This document shows, piece after piece, positions 32,863 to 44,600 of a DNA stretch of 64,000 nt. Positions within the stretch are counted from its first letter, which is position 1. Every line of letters starts with the position of its first letter. The position numbers were made by a program, and so were the translations under genes. The notes under the pieces are model-generated. The model saw only the letters and a program-made list of their open reading frames with translations, had not been told where the DNA came from and ran no database searches. The DNA comes from Saprospiraceae bacterium (GTDB taxonomy: Bacteria > Bacteroidota > Bacteroidia > Chitinophagales > Saprospiraceae), in the NCBI GenBank assembly GCA_022841745.1, contig JALHQW010000003.1, forward strand, positions 124,001 to 188,000, written 5' to 3'.

Positions 32863-35800
32863 TTAATCAATCAGTACCATCTTCTTAACTGCACTGCCAA
32901 ACTCAGTGTCAATGCGGTAGAAGTAAACGCCTGTTGTAGGAAGCTGGGTGTTGTCGAACTTCACTTGGTGGTTGCCAGCAGCGTAGTCGCCATTCACCAC
33001 TTTCACGGTTTTGCCAGATACGTCACTGATAGTCAGCGTCACGTGCATTGCCGCAGGCAAGTAGAACGGAATCATCGTCTCGTTACCGAATGGGTTCGGA
33101 CGGTTCTGGTAAAGGGCGATTTTGCCATTTGCCAAGTCGTTCGTACTGGATACGCTGCTGCTAAAGTTAATGCCCATGTCCTTCTGCTCAAGGCTGCTTG
33201 TGAATGCCTCGGCATTAAGCGGGTCGGTTACGATATCGAGCAGGTTGCTCAATTTGCTGGCATTCCCGATTGCCTCGAACACCAAGGTAAACAGCACTTC
33301 ACCATCAGCTAAGGATACTGGCTCTTCGTTGTACCAGATGGAAGTGATGTCACCATTGGCAGCGTTGGCGATGCCAAAGTTTGAGGCATTCATCCTTGGC
33401 AATGCGCCAGCTTCCATGCCTTTGTACTTGAGCACGCTCTGATCGAAGTTCAAGCTGTACTGGAAGGCCACGAAATCATAGAAATCACTCGCCTTGAAAG
33501 CTATGCGATACTCGTTGCCTGCTACGACGGCATGGTCATCCACTTGGAAGAACATGGAGCCGCTTCCATCGGAAACTGGGTTGCCTGCGAGGGTGGCTGC
33601 ATTTGCCGTGAAGTCAAGGTCACCGACTTTCATACCAACGAAGTTGGTCGTCTGGTTCGTAGTCACGTTGGTGTAAACCTTGTTCTGCGGGTATGGAGGC
33701 GAGAACGGATTGTTCGGGTTCGGGAACACATAGCTTGCATCCACAAACCTCCAGGAGGTGTTGTTGGCAAGGCCAATACATGGGTTACCAGCCAATACAA
33801 TCAGGTGCAGTTCAAGTTCGTCAAGTACGTTGATGGAACCATCGTTGTTGATATCGGCAGCGATGCGCAGGTATGGCGTTGCCAATGGTGCAGAACCAAG
33901 CACGTGTTGGTGCAGGATGAGCACGTCAATGACGTTGATACCGTTGCAATCGTTGATATCCTTCACTGGTGTGATGGTTTCGTTGCTGCCAGAAGGTACG
34001 GTAAAGCTATAAGTGCCAGGAGCACCCGTGGTTTGAGAACCGTTAACTGAGCCAATCATACCTACGTTCACCAACTGAACATTCGTGCTGTTTGCACGCT
34101 GAATCGTACCGTTCAGGGTCACGTTGCTCGGAACCACAATAACGGAAACCGTACCAGACACACCTGTAATTGGCACTACGCTCGAATTGCAACGAGCCAT
34201 CATGAGCGAAGTCGGGTTACCATCAATACTCAAGGTAGATGTGCTACCAACTGCACCAGTCAACTGAACATTGACATTGAAGATGGCCGTACCATCCGGT
34301 AAAGAAACCGGCGAACCGTTCACCCAACTAAAGGTAATGTTATTTCCTGATACCGTGAAGTCACCAGCGTCCAATCCAGTAAGGTTGAATCCGCCTACGC
34401 CCGTTACGTTGCCAGCAGTGCCAGCAAGGTGGAGCGAACCGGAAAGTGCACAGATATTGTCAAACCCAGTAACAGAGATTGGAACGGATACCGTAGAACC
34501 GTTACCACCGCTCGTGTTGCTTGCACGCAAAGTGCCACGGGCAATGACCGTGACTGGCGTGGTGCAAGTGCTGGAATTGGCGGGTGTAGCATTGTCAGTA
34601 ACCGTCAGAACTACAGGTACTACACCTACGTCAGCAAGTGTGAAAGTACTTGGTGAGATGCTCAAGTTCACCGCACCACAGTTGTCGGCACTACCGTTGT
34701 TGATATCTGCCGGCGTCAAAGAACCTTGGCCATTGCTGTCGAGGATTAGCGTCACTCCTGACAAGCAGGCAGCCTGTGGCGCTTGCAGGTCACGAATGCT
34801 GAGTACGAAGGTCTGAGATGCTGAGTTGCCGCAAGGATCAACCGCTGTCACTGTGATAGAGTAGTTGCCCGTTGGGAACACGCCCGTAATCACACCAGAA
34901 CCGTTGCCTATGGCAGAAGCCGAGGTGCGGGTAATGGTGAGGTATTGGTCAACTGCACAATCTGCGATATAATCTGCCAAGTTGATGTTCAAATTGGCGT
35001 TGCAAAGGTTCGGGTCGGTACCCACGATGAGTGGGTTCGGCACTGAGAGTACTGGGTTTTGAGCGTCAGAAACCGTAATGGTTTGTGAAGCAGAAACGAC
35101 AGCGTTGCAACCGTCCGTGGTACTCCAGGTACGGGTTATAGAATAGTTGTAGAAACTGCATTGAGCAGGATTGGCACCCTGGGTGGAAGTCTGGCCGTAA
35201 GTAACGCTCGGCGTCATACAATTGTCAGATGCAGTAACCGTAGCAGGAGCAGGTACACTGCAAGACTGTGCAGTAGTGTTGGCTGGCACACCGGCCAAAG
35301 ATGGCGGCGTTGGGTCAGTTACCGTAATTGTCTGCGTGCAGGATGCAGAACCGCCAGCTGTATTCGCTGTCCAAGTACGTGTGATAACACGGCAGTTAAC
35401 CGGGCCGGAAACTGTTACGTCAGCATACGTCGGCGTTACAGGGCCACAAGCCGTCATCGCTGTGGCAGAACCACCCGATGTGGCTGGGTTGGCTGGGTTG
35501 AACAAGTTGCATGTTACATTGGCCGCAGCGGGGCAAGTGATGGTCGGTGGCGATACGTTGGTAATCTGCACCGAAGTCGTGCAAGTATTGAAATTGCCAG
35601 CGGCATCCGTCACGGTAAGTACTACTGGGTGCGGGTTAGGCGTGGTAGCACAGTTGAAGGAAGCCGGGTTCACCGACATGGAAGCAATTCCGCAGTTGTC
35701 GTTGCTGCCATTGTTCACGGTTGCAGGTGTAATATTGGCAATACCGCTGCTGTTCAGGGTCACCGGAATCGGGCCGAATTGGCAAATAGCCGTTGGCGAC

Positions 35801-38800
35801 TCGGTGTCCTTGATGACAATCTGGAAAGTGGCAGCGTAGCCGTTGTTGTTAACATTGCTGCAGGGGTCAGCAGCCCTAACGGCTACTGAGTGCGTGCCTA
35901 CCGGCAAAACGACGTTTAGGTTGCTGGTATTCTGCACCGTGCCACCATTGATGGAATAGCTTACTGAAAGGTACTGGTCGGCAGCACAGTCAGCGATATA
36001 ATCCAACAAGTTGACGGTGGCAGTTCCAGCGCAGTTGCCTGCGTTGTTGTTGAACATCAACATAGCTGGGAAGCTGTACGTTGGCATAGTGGCATCGCTT
36101 ACGTTCAAAACCTGGTTGTAAATAGTGATGTTGCCGCAATTGTCCATTGCCGTCCACCTACGGGTCATGGTGTAGTTGTAGAAGCTACAAGCAGCAGGGT
36201 TAGCGCCTTTTGTATTGACTGGCACTGTGAAGTTGACTGGTACATCAGTATCACAGTTATCAAGGCCTGTGGCAATTGCCGGAGCAGGAACGTTGCAGGC
36301 ATCAACACTGACAGGCGTTGTTGGTGCAGTACCCAAGCCAGCAGTTGCGCCGTTCCAGTCAAGGTCTGGGGCCACTAAGTCCTGTACCGTAATGGTCTGG
36401 AAGCAAAGGCTCGTATTGGCTGGTGAAGCATTGTCAGATGCTGTCCAAGTACGGGTAATCGTGCGGCAGTTTGGGTGGTTGAAGTTACCCGCTGGGTTGC
36501 CGCTTACAATATTTCCGAACACATCGGAGTGGGTCGGAGTCACGACACCTGCACAGTTGTCAATGGCCGTTGCCAAACCAGTTGCGGTTGGGTCGGAAGA
36601 CTGGGTGCAAGAAATGGTCACGTTTGGCGGGCAAGTGATGGTCGGCCCTTGCAGGTCACGAATTGTCACTACTGTTTGGCAGAACGCCTCGTTGGCTGGA
36701 GAAGCATTGTCCCTAACCCGCAGGATGACGTTGTTGGGGCCGATGTTCAAGCAACCGAAAGTAGTGCTTGGGTTGAAGGTACTTCCACCATCCTTTGAAA
36801 TGGCAAGGACTACTGGAGGCGAACAAGCGTCGGAGCTGCCAAAATTGATATCAGAAGCAAGCACAGTGGCAATTCCACTGCCCGGCAGGGTGACCAATAG
36901 GGGCTGGCACTGTGCCTGGGGCGATTCCTTATCAACGACCGTTACAGTGGTGTTGCAGGTAGTCTGATTGCCGTTCACGTCCGTGGCACGGATAGTGACG
37001 GGAATCGCAGGGCCAATATTGGCACAATTGAACACAGCGCTTGAAGCAAACGGGCCTGCATTCGCAGATATTGCCCAATTCTGAACACCGCAAGCATCGT
37101 AGAAGAAACGCTTGCCATCGGTATTGTTGCTGGAAGCAAATGACCAGTTACTCGGCTTGAATGGCCCAGTGAACTTAGGGCTGAAGTTGGTAATCCAAAT
37201 TTCGGCGTCACCAAAAAGGTTATCAGTGGATTGGGCACGGAAACCGAAAGTAGCACCTGCTGGTACAGAGACCGTTGCAGTGCCACTCTGAATCAATACA
37301 CCATTGTCATTGGACAATTGTGTGAAAGTACCGCCAATGTAATAGCCAAACTTGTCATAAAATGGCGAGGTGTTGTTGGAAACATAGTTCCAGTCAAACG
37401 TGAAGGTCATCACGTTTGGCGTCGTTACTTGGTAGTTGTTGTTTCCTTGCGTACCGCTGCCGTTGTTGCCAGTTGACATATAAAGACCACCAGTTACAAG
37501 GTCGGTTGGGTAAACCGTCACTTGGCCGGGTGTACTGATATTGTTCTGTGAATCCGGAGAGCCCGTGCTGACCGTAATCGGAGAGCAGGTGACGACCGGG
37601 GCAACCATGTCCTGGATGATGATTGCATTGGGGCAGTTCAGCATAGTCTGATTGCCACTTGGATCCGTCACCGTGATGCTGTAGTCATTGTTCTGGACAC
37701 CAGCAAGACTTGGGTTCTGGTCACCAACATCGCTACAGTTGAACATATTCGGCGTCACTGACCAAGAGGAAATCTTGCAGTTGTCAGATGCACCTGCGAT
37801 TAGTAAGTCTCCTAAAGTACCTTGTATGGAGATTGTCCAACTTACATTGCCCATGTCGCCACCAACTGCATCCCAAACACGCAACACCCAGTTGCCTTGG
37901 TAATTTTGACCTTCCAAAGGTGAGAAGGAATTAAGTGGACGGTAGGTGCCGGAGTTGTTTGCTACACAAGCATTTTCGAAGTCAGTTGCCGAAAGTAAGG
38001 CTTGGTCATCAAAACTAACGTTCAAGCCGTTTTGGCTACAGCCGAAACCACTCGCAGGGACGCCCGGCCTGTCAAACAAGTTAAGAATTGTGCCTGAAGG
38101 AGAAGTCAAGGTAGCCCTTAGGTCACCAATCCAAGTATGATCGGTTGTGAACAGGATATTGACATCAGCAACCGTACCGAATGCAGGTATGTTAATGGTC
38201 GAAGTCACACCCGTAACGTTGTCGTTGTCGGGAATTGCAACAGGGCCACCGTTGCCAGTCACTGGTGCTGCGTTATTTGCATCCGAAAGGGCGATCATGC
38301 CATCATCGTCCAATTGGAACGTCACGTTATTGCAGACAACCGTTGGTGCTGTCACGTCTTGAACCGTGATAGTCTGCGTGCAGAAGCCATCGTTGGTATA
38401 GTCGAACAAAATTCCAGGATTGTCATCGAACTCCCGAACCCTTACTCTTACGGTATTTACCCCTACTTGCGCACAATTGAGCGTCAAATTATTGACTGGT
38501 GCGATGACTGTGGAATTCAATTCTACAAAATCAAAACCAAGCGGTGCAGGCGAATCGCAAGCATCGAAGCTGCCATTGTCGAGCGAGCTGGCCAATACAT
38601 TGATATTGCCAGTCCCATCAAGTTGAACCGTAAGGTTTTTGCAGATAACGGCAGGTGGTGAGTTGTTCACCACGTTGACCGATGAAGTACATGTATTTGA
38701 GTTGCCATTGGCATCCGTCACAGTCAGGGTAACTACATCCGGGAAAAAACCTCCAACCTCGGCACAAGTAAATGTAGCGCCAGTCAAGGAATAGGTAAGG

Positions 38801-40215
38801 CCAGCAGTTGGTGTACAGTTGTCAAAGCTGCCATTGTTCACCTGGACTGCAGTCAGCGTCGTGGTACCAGTGGGTGGAATAGACACCTGAATGGAGCCTG
38901 CCACGCAAATTGCAGTAGGCGACACGTTGTCTATAATATTCATTGCCATGGTGGCAGTCCCTTGAAGTCCGCAAGGGTCAATGGCCGAATAGGTAATGGT
39001 ATAATTACCAGCAGGGTAGGTGCCAGCGGCATTGAGGCCACTGCCAGAGTTCACAATCTGGTTGTTGACATTGTTGCGTACAATGAAAGCCATGATAAGG
39101 TGTGCGCCTGCCGTACAATCCGACACGCTTGCTGTTGCCTGGCCTGCAGACACAACACCTTGGCAGTTTGAGTTGGCTGGCATGTTGATGGCTGCTGGTG
39201 GCGTAATCACTGGTGCACTGTTGGTCACCGTGATGGTCTGCACCCAAGTCGTCATATTGCCGCAATCATCTTGCAGTTTGTAAGTGCGAGTAATGACGTA
39301 TTGTGTATTTGCGCACATGGCCGGGTTGGCATCATAGGTGCTCACGTCCGTAACGGTCGGAGTTGGAGACACATCGCAGTTGTCAGAGAAGGTAGCTGCG
39401 GCAGGAAACACTGCAGCGGGCACTGGAGCGGCACAGCTAATTGTAAGGTTAGCTGGTGGTGTACCCAGCACTGGCGGGCCGTTGCTGGCACCGTTCCAGT
39501 CAATGACTGGAGGTGTATTGTCGTTGACGGTAATAGTTTGAACGCAAGAAGAATTGGTAAGTCCATCATAAGTGGCCCTCCAAGTACGGGTAATGCCGTT
39601 GCTAGTGCAACCAGCACCTACTACGTCACAATAAGTAACGCCTGCCGAGTAAGGAGCAGTACAGTCAATTCCCGCTTGAGCCAATGGGCCGCCGCAGTTG
39701 TCAGTAGCTTGGGCAGTACCAGTAGCTGCTGGTGCAGTGGACGCACCGCAGTTAACGGCTATATTGGGTGGGCATGTCGTAAAGACTGGCGCTAGGTTGT
39801 CCACCACCGTCACCGTAGTCTGGCAGGTGTTCATATTGCCAGCCGCATCCGTTACGGTAAGCGTGACGACGACGTTGCCAATCACGGAGCAATTCACATT
39901 GCTGGGCGCTACGGACAAGGTTACGGCACCGCAGTTGTCAGTGCTGCCGTCATCAATATCCTCGGGGTCAATAGGCGCATTGCCGTTGGTGTTGAGGGCA
40001 ATAGTGAAAGGCCCTTCACAAACCGCCGTTGGGGCGGTCACGTCTGGCGCACACTGTGCCACGGCCGACTGGTAAGAGAAGCAACACAGTAGTAGTAGTG
40101 CTACTGCTGATTTCAAGCCTGCCTTTAAAACAGTTGGCATCAGGGCTACAGCCTTTGCTTGTCCGTTGGAGCCTGAGCGACAGCGTTCAAGTTCCAGAGT
40201 GTTGAAATTTAGCAT
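32863..40215 (-). CDS. Giant HYR / P-domain / cohesin-dockerin surface protein, T9SS type A substrate
   Basis: 2450 aa. The signal lies late (LKSAVALLLLCCFSYQSAVAQ, residues ~32-53), so the true start may be the internal Met26 rather than the ATG at 40215. HYR-like repeats fill most of residues ~55-1890. A proprotein-convertase P-domain is at ~655-810 (FTTDHTWIGDLRATLTSPSG ... NWVLRVWDAVGGDMGNVSW). Toward the C terminus are a cohesin-like domain (~1890-2025), a dockerin (~2083-2148: VKDINDCNGINVIDVLILHQ and AADINNDGSINVLDELELHL), a second cohesin-like domain (~2225-2345) and a type A sorting domain (NRPNPFGNETMIPFYLP ... TTGVYFYRIDTEFGSAVKKMVLID). It should be secreted through T9SS and attached to the surface; adhesion is inferred. 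Confidence 0.9.
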   Translation of the reverse strand: MLNFNTLELERCRSGSNGQAKAVALMPTVLKAGLKSAVALLLLCCFSYQSAVAQCAPDVTAPTAVCEGPFTIALNTNGNAPIDPEDIDDGSTDNCGAVTLSVAPSNVNCSVIGNVVVTLTVTDAAGNMNTCQTTVTVVDNLAPVFTTCPPNIAVNCGASTAPAATGTAQATDNCGGPLAQAGIDCTAPYSAGVTYCDVVGAGCTSNGITRTWRATYDGLTNSSCVQTITVNDNTPPVIDWNGASNGPPVLGTPPANLTISCAAPVPAAVFPAAATFSDNCDVSPTPTVTDVSTYDANPAMCANTQYVITRTYKLQDDCGNMTTWVQTITVTNSAPVITPPAAINMPANSNCQGVVSAGQATASVSDCTAGAHLIMAFIVRNNVNNQIVNSGSGLNAAGTYPAGNYTITYSAIDPCGLQGTATMAMNIIDNVSPTAICVAGSIQVSIPPTGTTTLTAVQVNNGSFDNCTPTAGLTYSLTGATFTCAEVGGFFPDVVTLTVTDANGNSNTCTSSVNVVNNSPPAVICKNLTVQLDGTGNINVLASSLDNGSFDACDSPAPLGFDFVELNSTVIAPVNNLTLNCAQVGVNTVRVRVREFDDNPGILFDYTNDGFCTQTITVQDVTAPTVVCNNVTFQLDDDGMIALSDANNAAPVTGNGGPVAIPDNDNVTGVTSTINIPAFGTVADVNILFTTDHTWIGDLRATLTSPSGTILNLFDRPGVPASGFGCSQNGLNVSFDDQALLSATDFENACVANNSGTYRPLNSFSPLEGQNYQGNWVLRVWDAVGGDMGNVSWTISIQGTLGDLLIAGASDNCKISSWSVTPNMFNCSDVGDQNPSLAGVQNNDYSITVTDPSGNQTMLNCPNAIIIQDMVAPVVTCSPITVSTGSPDSQNNISTPGQVTVYPTDLVTGGLYMSTGNNGSGTQGNNNYQVTTPNVMTFTFDWNYVSNNTSPFYDKFGYYIGGTFTQLSNDNGVLIQSGTATVSVPAGATFGFRAQSTDNLFGDAEIWITNFSPKFTGPFKPSNWSFASSNNTDGKRFFYDACGVQNWAISANAGPFASSAVFNCANIGPAIPVTIRATDVNGNQTTCNTTVTVVDKESPQAQCQPLLVTLPGSGIATVLASDINFGSSDACSPPVVLAISKDGGSTFNPSTTFGCLNIGPNNVILRVRDNASPANEAFCQTVVTIRDLQGPTITCPPNVTISCTQSSDPTATGLATAIDNCAGVVTPTHSDVFGNIVSGNPAGNFNHPNCRTITRTWTASDNASPANTSLCFQTITVQDLVAPDLDWNGATAGLGTAPTTPVSVDACNVPAPAIATGLDNCDTDVPVNFTVPVNTKGANPAACSFYNYTMTRRWTAMDNCGNITIYNQVLNVSDATMPTYSFPAMLMFNNNAGNCAGTATVNLLDYIADCAADQYLSVSYSINGGTVQNTSNLNVVLPVGTHSVAVRAADPCSNVNNNGYAATFQIVIKDTESPTAICQFGPIPVTLNSSGIANITPATVNNGSNDNCGIASMSVNPASFNCATTPNPHPVVLTVTDAAGNFNTCTTSVQITNVSPPTITCPAAANVTCNLFNPANPATSGGSATAMTACGPVTPTYADVTVSGPVNCRVITRTWTANTAGGSASCTQTITVTDPTPPSLAGVPANTTAQSCSVPAPATVTASDNCMTPSVTYGQTSTQGANPAQCSFYNYSITRTWSTTDGCNAVVSASQTITVSDAQNPVLSVPNPLIVGTDPNLCNANLNINLADYIADCAVDQYLTITRTSASAIGNGSGVITGVFPTGNYSITVTAVDPCGNSASQTFVLSIRDLQAPQAACLSGVTLILDSNGQGSLTPADINNGSADNCGAVNLSISPSTFTLADVGVVPVVLTVTDNATPANSSTCTTPVTVIARGTLRASNTSGGNGSTVSVPISVTGFDNICALSGSLHLAGTAGNVTGVGGFNLTGLDAGDFTVSGNNITFSWVNGSPVSLPDGTAIFNVNVQLTGAVGSTSTLSIDGNPTSLMMARCNSSVVPITGVSGTVSVIVVPSNVTLNGTIQRANSTNVQLVNVGMIGSVNGSQTTGAPGTYSFTVPSGSNETITPVKDINDCNGINVIDVLILHQHVLGSAPLATPYLRIAADINNDGSINVLDELELHLIVLAGNPCIGLANNTSWRFVDASYVFPNPNNPFSPPYPQNKVYTNVTTNQTTNFVGMKVGDLDFTANAATLAGNPVSDGSGSMFFQVDDHAVVAGNEYRIAFKASDFYDFVAFQYSLNFDQSVLKYKGMEAGALPRMNASNFGIANAANGDITSIWYNEEPVSLADGEVLFTLVFEAIGNASKLSNLLDIVTDPLNAEAFTSSLEQKDMGINFSSSVSSTNDLANGKIALYQNRPNPFGNETMIPFYLPAAMHVTLTISDVSGKTVKVVNGDYAAGNHQVKFDNTQLPTTGVYFYRIDTEFGSAVKKMVLID

Positions 40216-41030
40216 AGTAGTAGGCTTAGTTTAGTTAATTAAAATATTTGCTTCGGGCCAGGGGGTGAACCTGTCCGCAGTGTAAAAACGCTAAAATGTT
40301 TGGCCAAATAGCAAGAACAAGGAGACCTTTTCATTGCATGAGACCTTCGAGCATCCTGCTCGACTAAGATTTTGATATACGGGAAACAGTCAGAAATGTA
40401 GCTCGGTACTACTTCGTCGAATAGTGGTGCGGGGAGACCGTCCAACAACTGGTAAGATGTGTAATCGTTGTAAATCGGCTTAAGGTAACGTTGGTTTCTA
40501 TGTCCAAAGCATTATTCGTCTCTGGGAACAAAATTGGGAAACTGCAATGAAAGTGCCAAACATTTGACAAATTGCTTTTACCCAACGCTGGTTTTGCTAT
40601 TCCAGCATAAATGTAACGGTTCGGGAGGTGCCCAACAAACTGGCAGCCCTTATTCAATGTTCACGGGAGTTCAGGAAAAAACCCAAACTTGTATTTTTTT
40701 ACGTTGCAAAAGTAAGTATACTTTTTCCATGAAACATCCCTATGTTTAGGTATTATTAGATTACCACCAAAATGAATTAGTGATAAAAAAATATTTTACA
40801 AACAACTGATTTTCAATAACTTATTGTTTTGTATTGTTGTGAAAAAACATATCAAGCATGCTTGCCTCCATCGCCAGATTTGGCAATCGGTCGGTTTTTA
40901 AACGACTTAGTCTGTTTTTAGCTACTCAGTTGTCAGCACACAGAACTTTGGTTCATACGCACGATTTTAAAAAAGGCTTAGATTCACCTCAAGAATTTTC
41001 AATCATTTTTCAACAAAAACCACCAACCTC
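40216..41030. other. 815-bp intergenic region upstream of the giant gene
   Basis: No convincing gene, although short frames exist. On the minus strand TACTTTTG (40714-40707) matches the -7 consensus TAnnTTTG and, if used, would give the giant gene a leader of about 480 nt. The part at 40790-40850 is very AT-rich. The TerB-like gene on the plus strand must also start transcription here. Confidence 0.35.
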
Positions 41031-41456
41031 ATGGATTTTGGTTCCGCAGCACATGAACACCAACTGAAACAGTACATCATTTCACTCCTCGTACATGCAG
41101 CGTATGCAGACCATGATTTTTCCCTTATCGAGAAAAAATACCTGGGCTATGCAGCCAAATCGCTTGGAATAGCCGAGTCGGAAGTGGCTACTATCCGATT
41201 GAACCCCTCTGTCTACGAAATGACACCACCGCCAAGCGAGCAGGAACGAATGAATGTTCTCTATTTCCTGCTCTTCATGATGCGGGCCGACCAACAGTTA
41301 AAACCAGAAGAAGAAGAGATTTGCCATCACTTGGGCTTCAAGCTTGGCTTCCGAAGGGAACTGATTTCCGACCTCGTGAATGTGATGAAGGATTGTCTTG
41401 ACAAAGATATACCACCAAATGCCATGATTGAGTATGTTCGAACCTACCTTAATTAA
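41031..41456 (+). CDS. TerB-like tellurite-resistance-domain protein
   Basis: 141 aa, cytosolic and all-helical. It matches the TerB-like pattern of two acidic helix-loop units: QYIISLLVHAAYADHDFSLIEKKYLGYAAKSLGI, and later LYFLLFMMRADQQLKPEEEEICHHLGFKLGFRRELISDLVNVMKDCLDKDIPPNAMIEYVRTYL. The paired A/R-D-x-x-hydrophobic acidic motifs (YADHDFS, MRADQQL) mark the internal repeat and could bind metal. TerB-domain proteins are linked to tellurite resistance and stress membranes, but small solitary members have no known function. No ter genes lie around it. Confidence 0.7.
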   Translation: MDFGSAAHEHQLKQYIISLLVHAAYADHDFSLIEKKYLGYAAKSLGIAESEVATIRLNPSVYEMTPPPSEQERMNVLYFLLFMMRADQQLKPEEEEICHHLGFKLGFRRELISDLVNVMKDCLDKDIPPNAMIEYVRTYLN

Positions 41457-41691
41457 TTCCGAAAATACCGCATTTCCCCTAAGATTGTCTTGCCAGAATT
41501 TACAATGACTTCAATACCTTGAATCAGGTATTTATTCGCTGATGCGTACAATATCGTCATTATTAAATGTACTTTTACACAAGTTTTTTCTCACTTCGGC
41601 ACACATTATTTCTTGGTCTCCTAACACTATGACCCAACCAGACTACTAGTTGGGGATTTTGCATTTATCGTTCACCTAAAAACTCCAGCTA

Positions 41692-44600
41692 ATGAAAAGA
41701 GGCATTTACAATTTCAAAGGAATTATTGTGGGCAAGTTAACCTTTATTGCCATTCTGTATTTATGCCTGCTTCAACCACAGGAACTCGCCAGTCAAACCG
41801 ATGTTTATGCTGCTCGAACAGCCCCCAACCTGATTGCCAAATTCAACTCAAACGGCGGAGCAGTCAACCTGTCATTCATAGCTTCCAGCCAGGTTGTGTA
41901 CAGTGTTGCTGTTGACGACGTTAATAACAAGGTCTATTTTACCAGACATGGTGCTGGAGCAATTGGCCGGGTCAACACCGATGGCACAGGCCTAGAAGAA
42001 AACTTCATCACAGGCCTGGGAAAACCAATGGGCATCGCCATAGACAGGGTAAACCTACGGCTATACTGGGCTGAAAACGGCAGCGGTAATATTAAAAGTG
42101 CCAACCTCGTTGGCCCGCCCGTAGTCACACATGTGCTTGGCCCCATCACAAACGGCCAACTCTATGACGTGGCTGTAAGCCCAGGTACCAACCAACTCTT
42201 TTGGGGAGCAAGAGGCTATAACAGGATTGGCATGGCTACCCTTTCCGGCGCAAGCCCGAACCCCAATTTCATCAATATCGGCATAGCCCCCTACGGCGTG
42301 TTTGGCCTTGGTGTGGATGATTCCAAGCTCGATATTTATTGGACTAACTACGGTCTAGCAAGAATTGGAAGAGCTAACCTCGATGGTAGCGGTGTAAACA
42401 CATCCTTTATCACAGGATGCAACAATCCAATTGACGTAGTAGCCGATCCAGGTGCAGAAAGCATATTCTGGTCCAATGGCAGCAGCAAGTCTGTAGGCAA
42501 GGCTCACGTGAATGGTTCAGGAGTCAATCAAAATTTGGTAACCAATGTGGAAAAAATTTGGGGCATTGACCTGTTACCAACTCCCTGCCCTGCTGACCCT
42601 GATGGCGATAATGTCTGTAGCGCTGACGATAACTGTGACAATACATCAAACCCAAACCAAGCCGACATGGACAATGATGGGATTGGCGATGTTTGCGACC
42701 CAGACATTGACGGTGATAATGTGAATGCTACCATTGACCCAAACGACCTTGACAATTTCGTGTGCGGTGACTCAGACGAGGACGGATGCGACGACTGTGC
42801 CATTGCTGGCATAAGCAGTCCTCAGTACGATGGAACTGATGCTGATGGAGACGGCTTTTGTGACGTCAATGACTGCAACGATGACAACGATGAAATTTAT
42901 CCCGGCGCTATGGAAGCTTGCAACGGCATTGATGACGACTGCGATACATCCGTTGATGAAGACTTTCCGGACACTGACGATGACTTTGAAGCCGATTGCA
43001 CCGACAACGATGACGATGGTGACGGTGTGCCTGATGGTTCTGACAACTGCCCATTGGTGTCTAACCCCGATCAGGCAGACAGTGATGAGGATATGCAAGG
43101 CAACGCCTGTGACGACGACGACGACGGTGATGGTGTTCCCGACGGTTCTGACAATTGCCCATTGGTGGCTAACCCCGATCAGGCAGACAGTGATGGGGAT
43201 ATGCAAGGCAACGCCTGTGACAACGATGACGACGGTGATGGCGTGTTGGATACTGCTGATAACTGCCCATTGGTGTCTAACCCCGATCAGGCAGACAGTG
43301 ATGGGGATATGCAAGGCAACGCCTGTGACAACGACGACGACGGTGATGGTGTTCCTGATGTTTCTGACAACTGCCCATTGGTGCCTAACGCCAATCAGGT
43401 GGACAGTGATGGGGATATGCAAGGCGACGCCTGTGATAACGACGACGACGGTGACGGGGTAAATGATGTCAATGACAACTGCCCATTGGTGTCTAACCCC
43501 GATCAGGCAAACAACGACGGGGATATGCAAGGTGGCGACGCCTGTGATCCTGATGATGACAACGATGGGGTGGACGATGAGGACGACAACTGCCCATTCA
43601 TTGCCAATGGCAACCAAGCTGATACAGACGCTGATAACATAGGTGACGTCTGCGACGATGATATTGACGGCGATGGGATACCCAATGACGAGGACAATTG
43701 CCCCTATCTACCCAATCCAAATCAAGACAACAGCTGTGGAGGAGATACAGACGGTGACGGCATACCCGATGGCACCGACAATTGCCCTGGAGTTGCAAAC
43801 CCAAGTCAATCGGATTTTGATAACGATGGTATTGGCGATGCTTGCGACGACGACAATGATAATGATGGCGTAGTTGATGGCTCGGACAACTGCCCTTTGG
43901 TGCCTAACGCCGATCAAGCAAACACTGACGGGGATATGCAAGGCAATGCCTGTGACACAGACGACGACAATGACGGTGTGTTGGATGGCTCGGACAACTG
44001 CCCTTTGGTGCCTAACGCCGATCAGGCAAACAGTGACGGGGATATGCTAGGCAACGCTTGTGACAACGACGACGACAATGATGGTGTGTTGGATACCGCT
44101 GACAACTGCCCATTGGTGCCTAACGCCAATCAAGCCGACAATGACGGGGATATGCTAGGTGATGTCTGTGATCCAGATGATGACAACGATGGAGTTCCTG
44201 ACACCAGTGATTCATGTCCCTACGATCAAAACTCAGGATTTGACGATGACTGCGACAATGTGGATAACGTATGCGACCTATGCCCCGGTGGAGATGACAG
44301 CATTGACCACAATAACGACAACCTACCAGACTGTGCCTATCCACCTACTAGTATTGATGGTGTTTACCCAGCTTGGCGTTGTGGAGACAACGACAAAGTG
44401 CAAGTCTGCCACAATGGGAATACCCTATGTATTGGGTTTGCTGCCATTGGCAATGGAAATTGGGATTATATTGGCCCTTGTGACAACGCTGTCTGCCCTA
44501 ACAACATCTCAAATGGTGGTTCCTCCAATTTTGCTTTGCCACAGGGGAGCAGTGCAATTTCAGAAATGCTTGGACTTGCGCTTGCTCCCAACCCATCCAA

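Noticed and set aside
42772-43617. Minus-strand frame of 281 aa with V/I-rich repeats
   Set aside because: It is antisense to the Asp-rich TSP3 repeats, and its repeat period mirrors the real gene.
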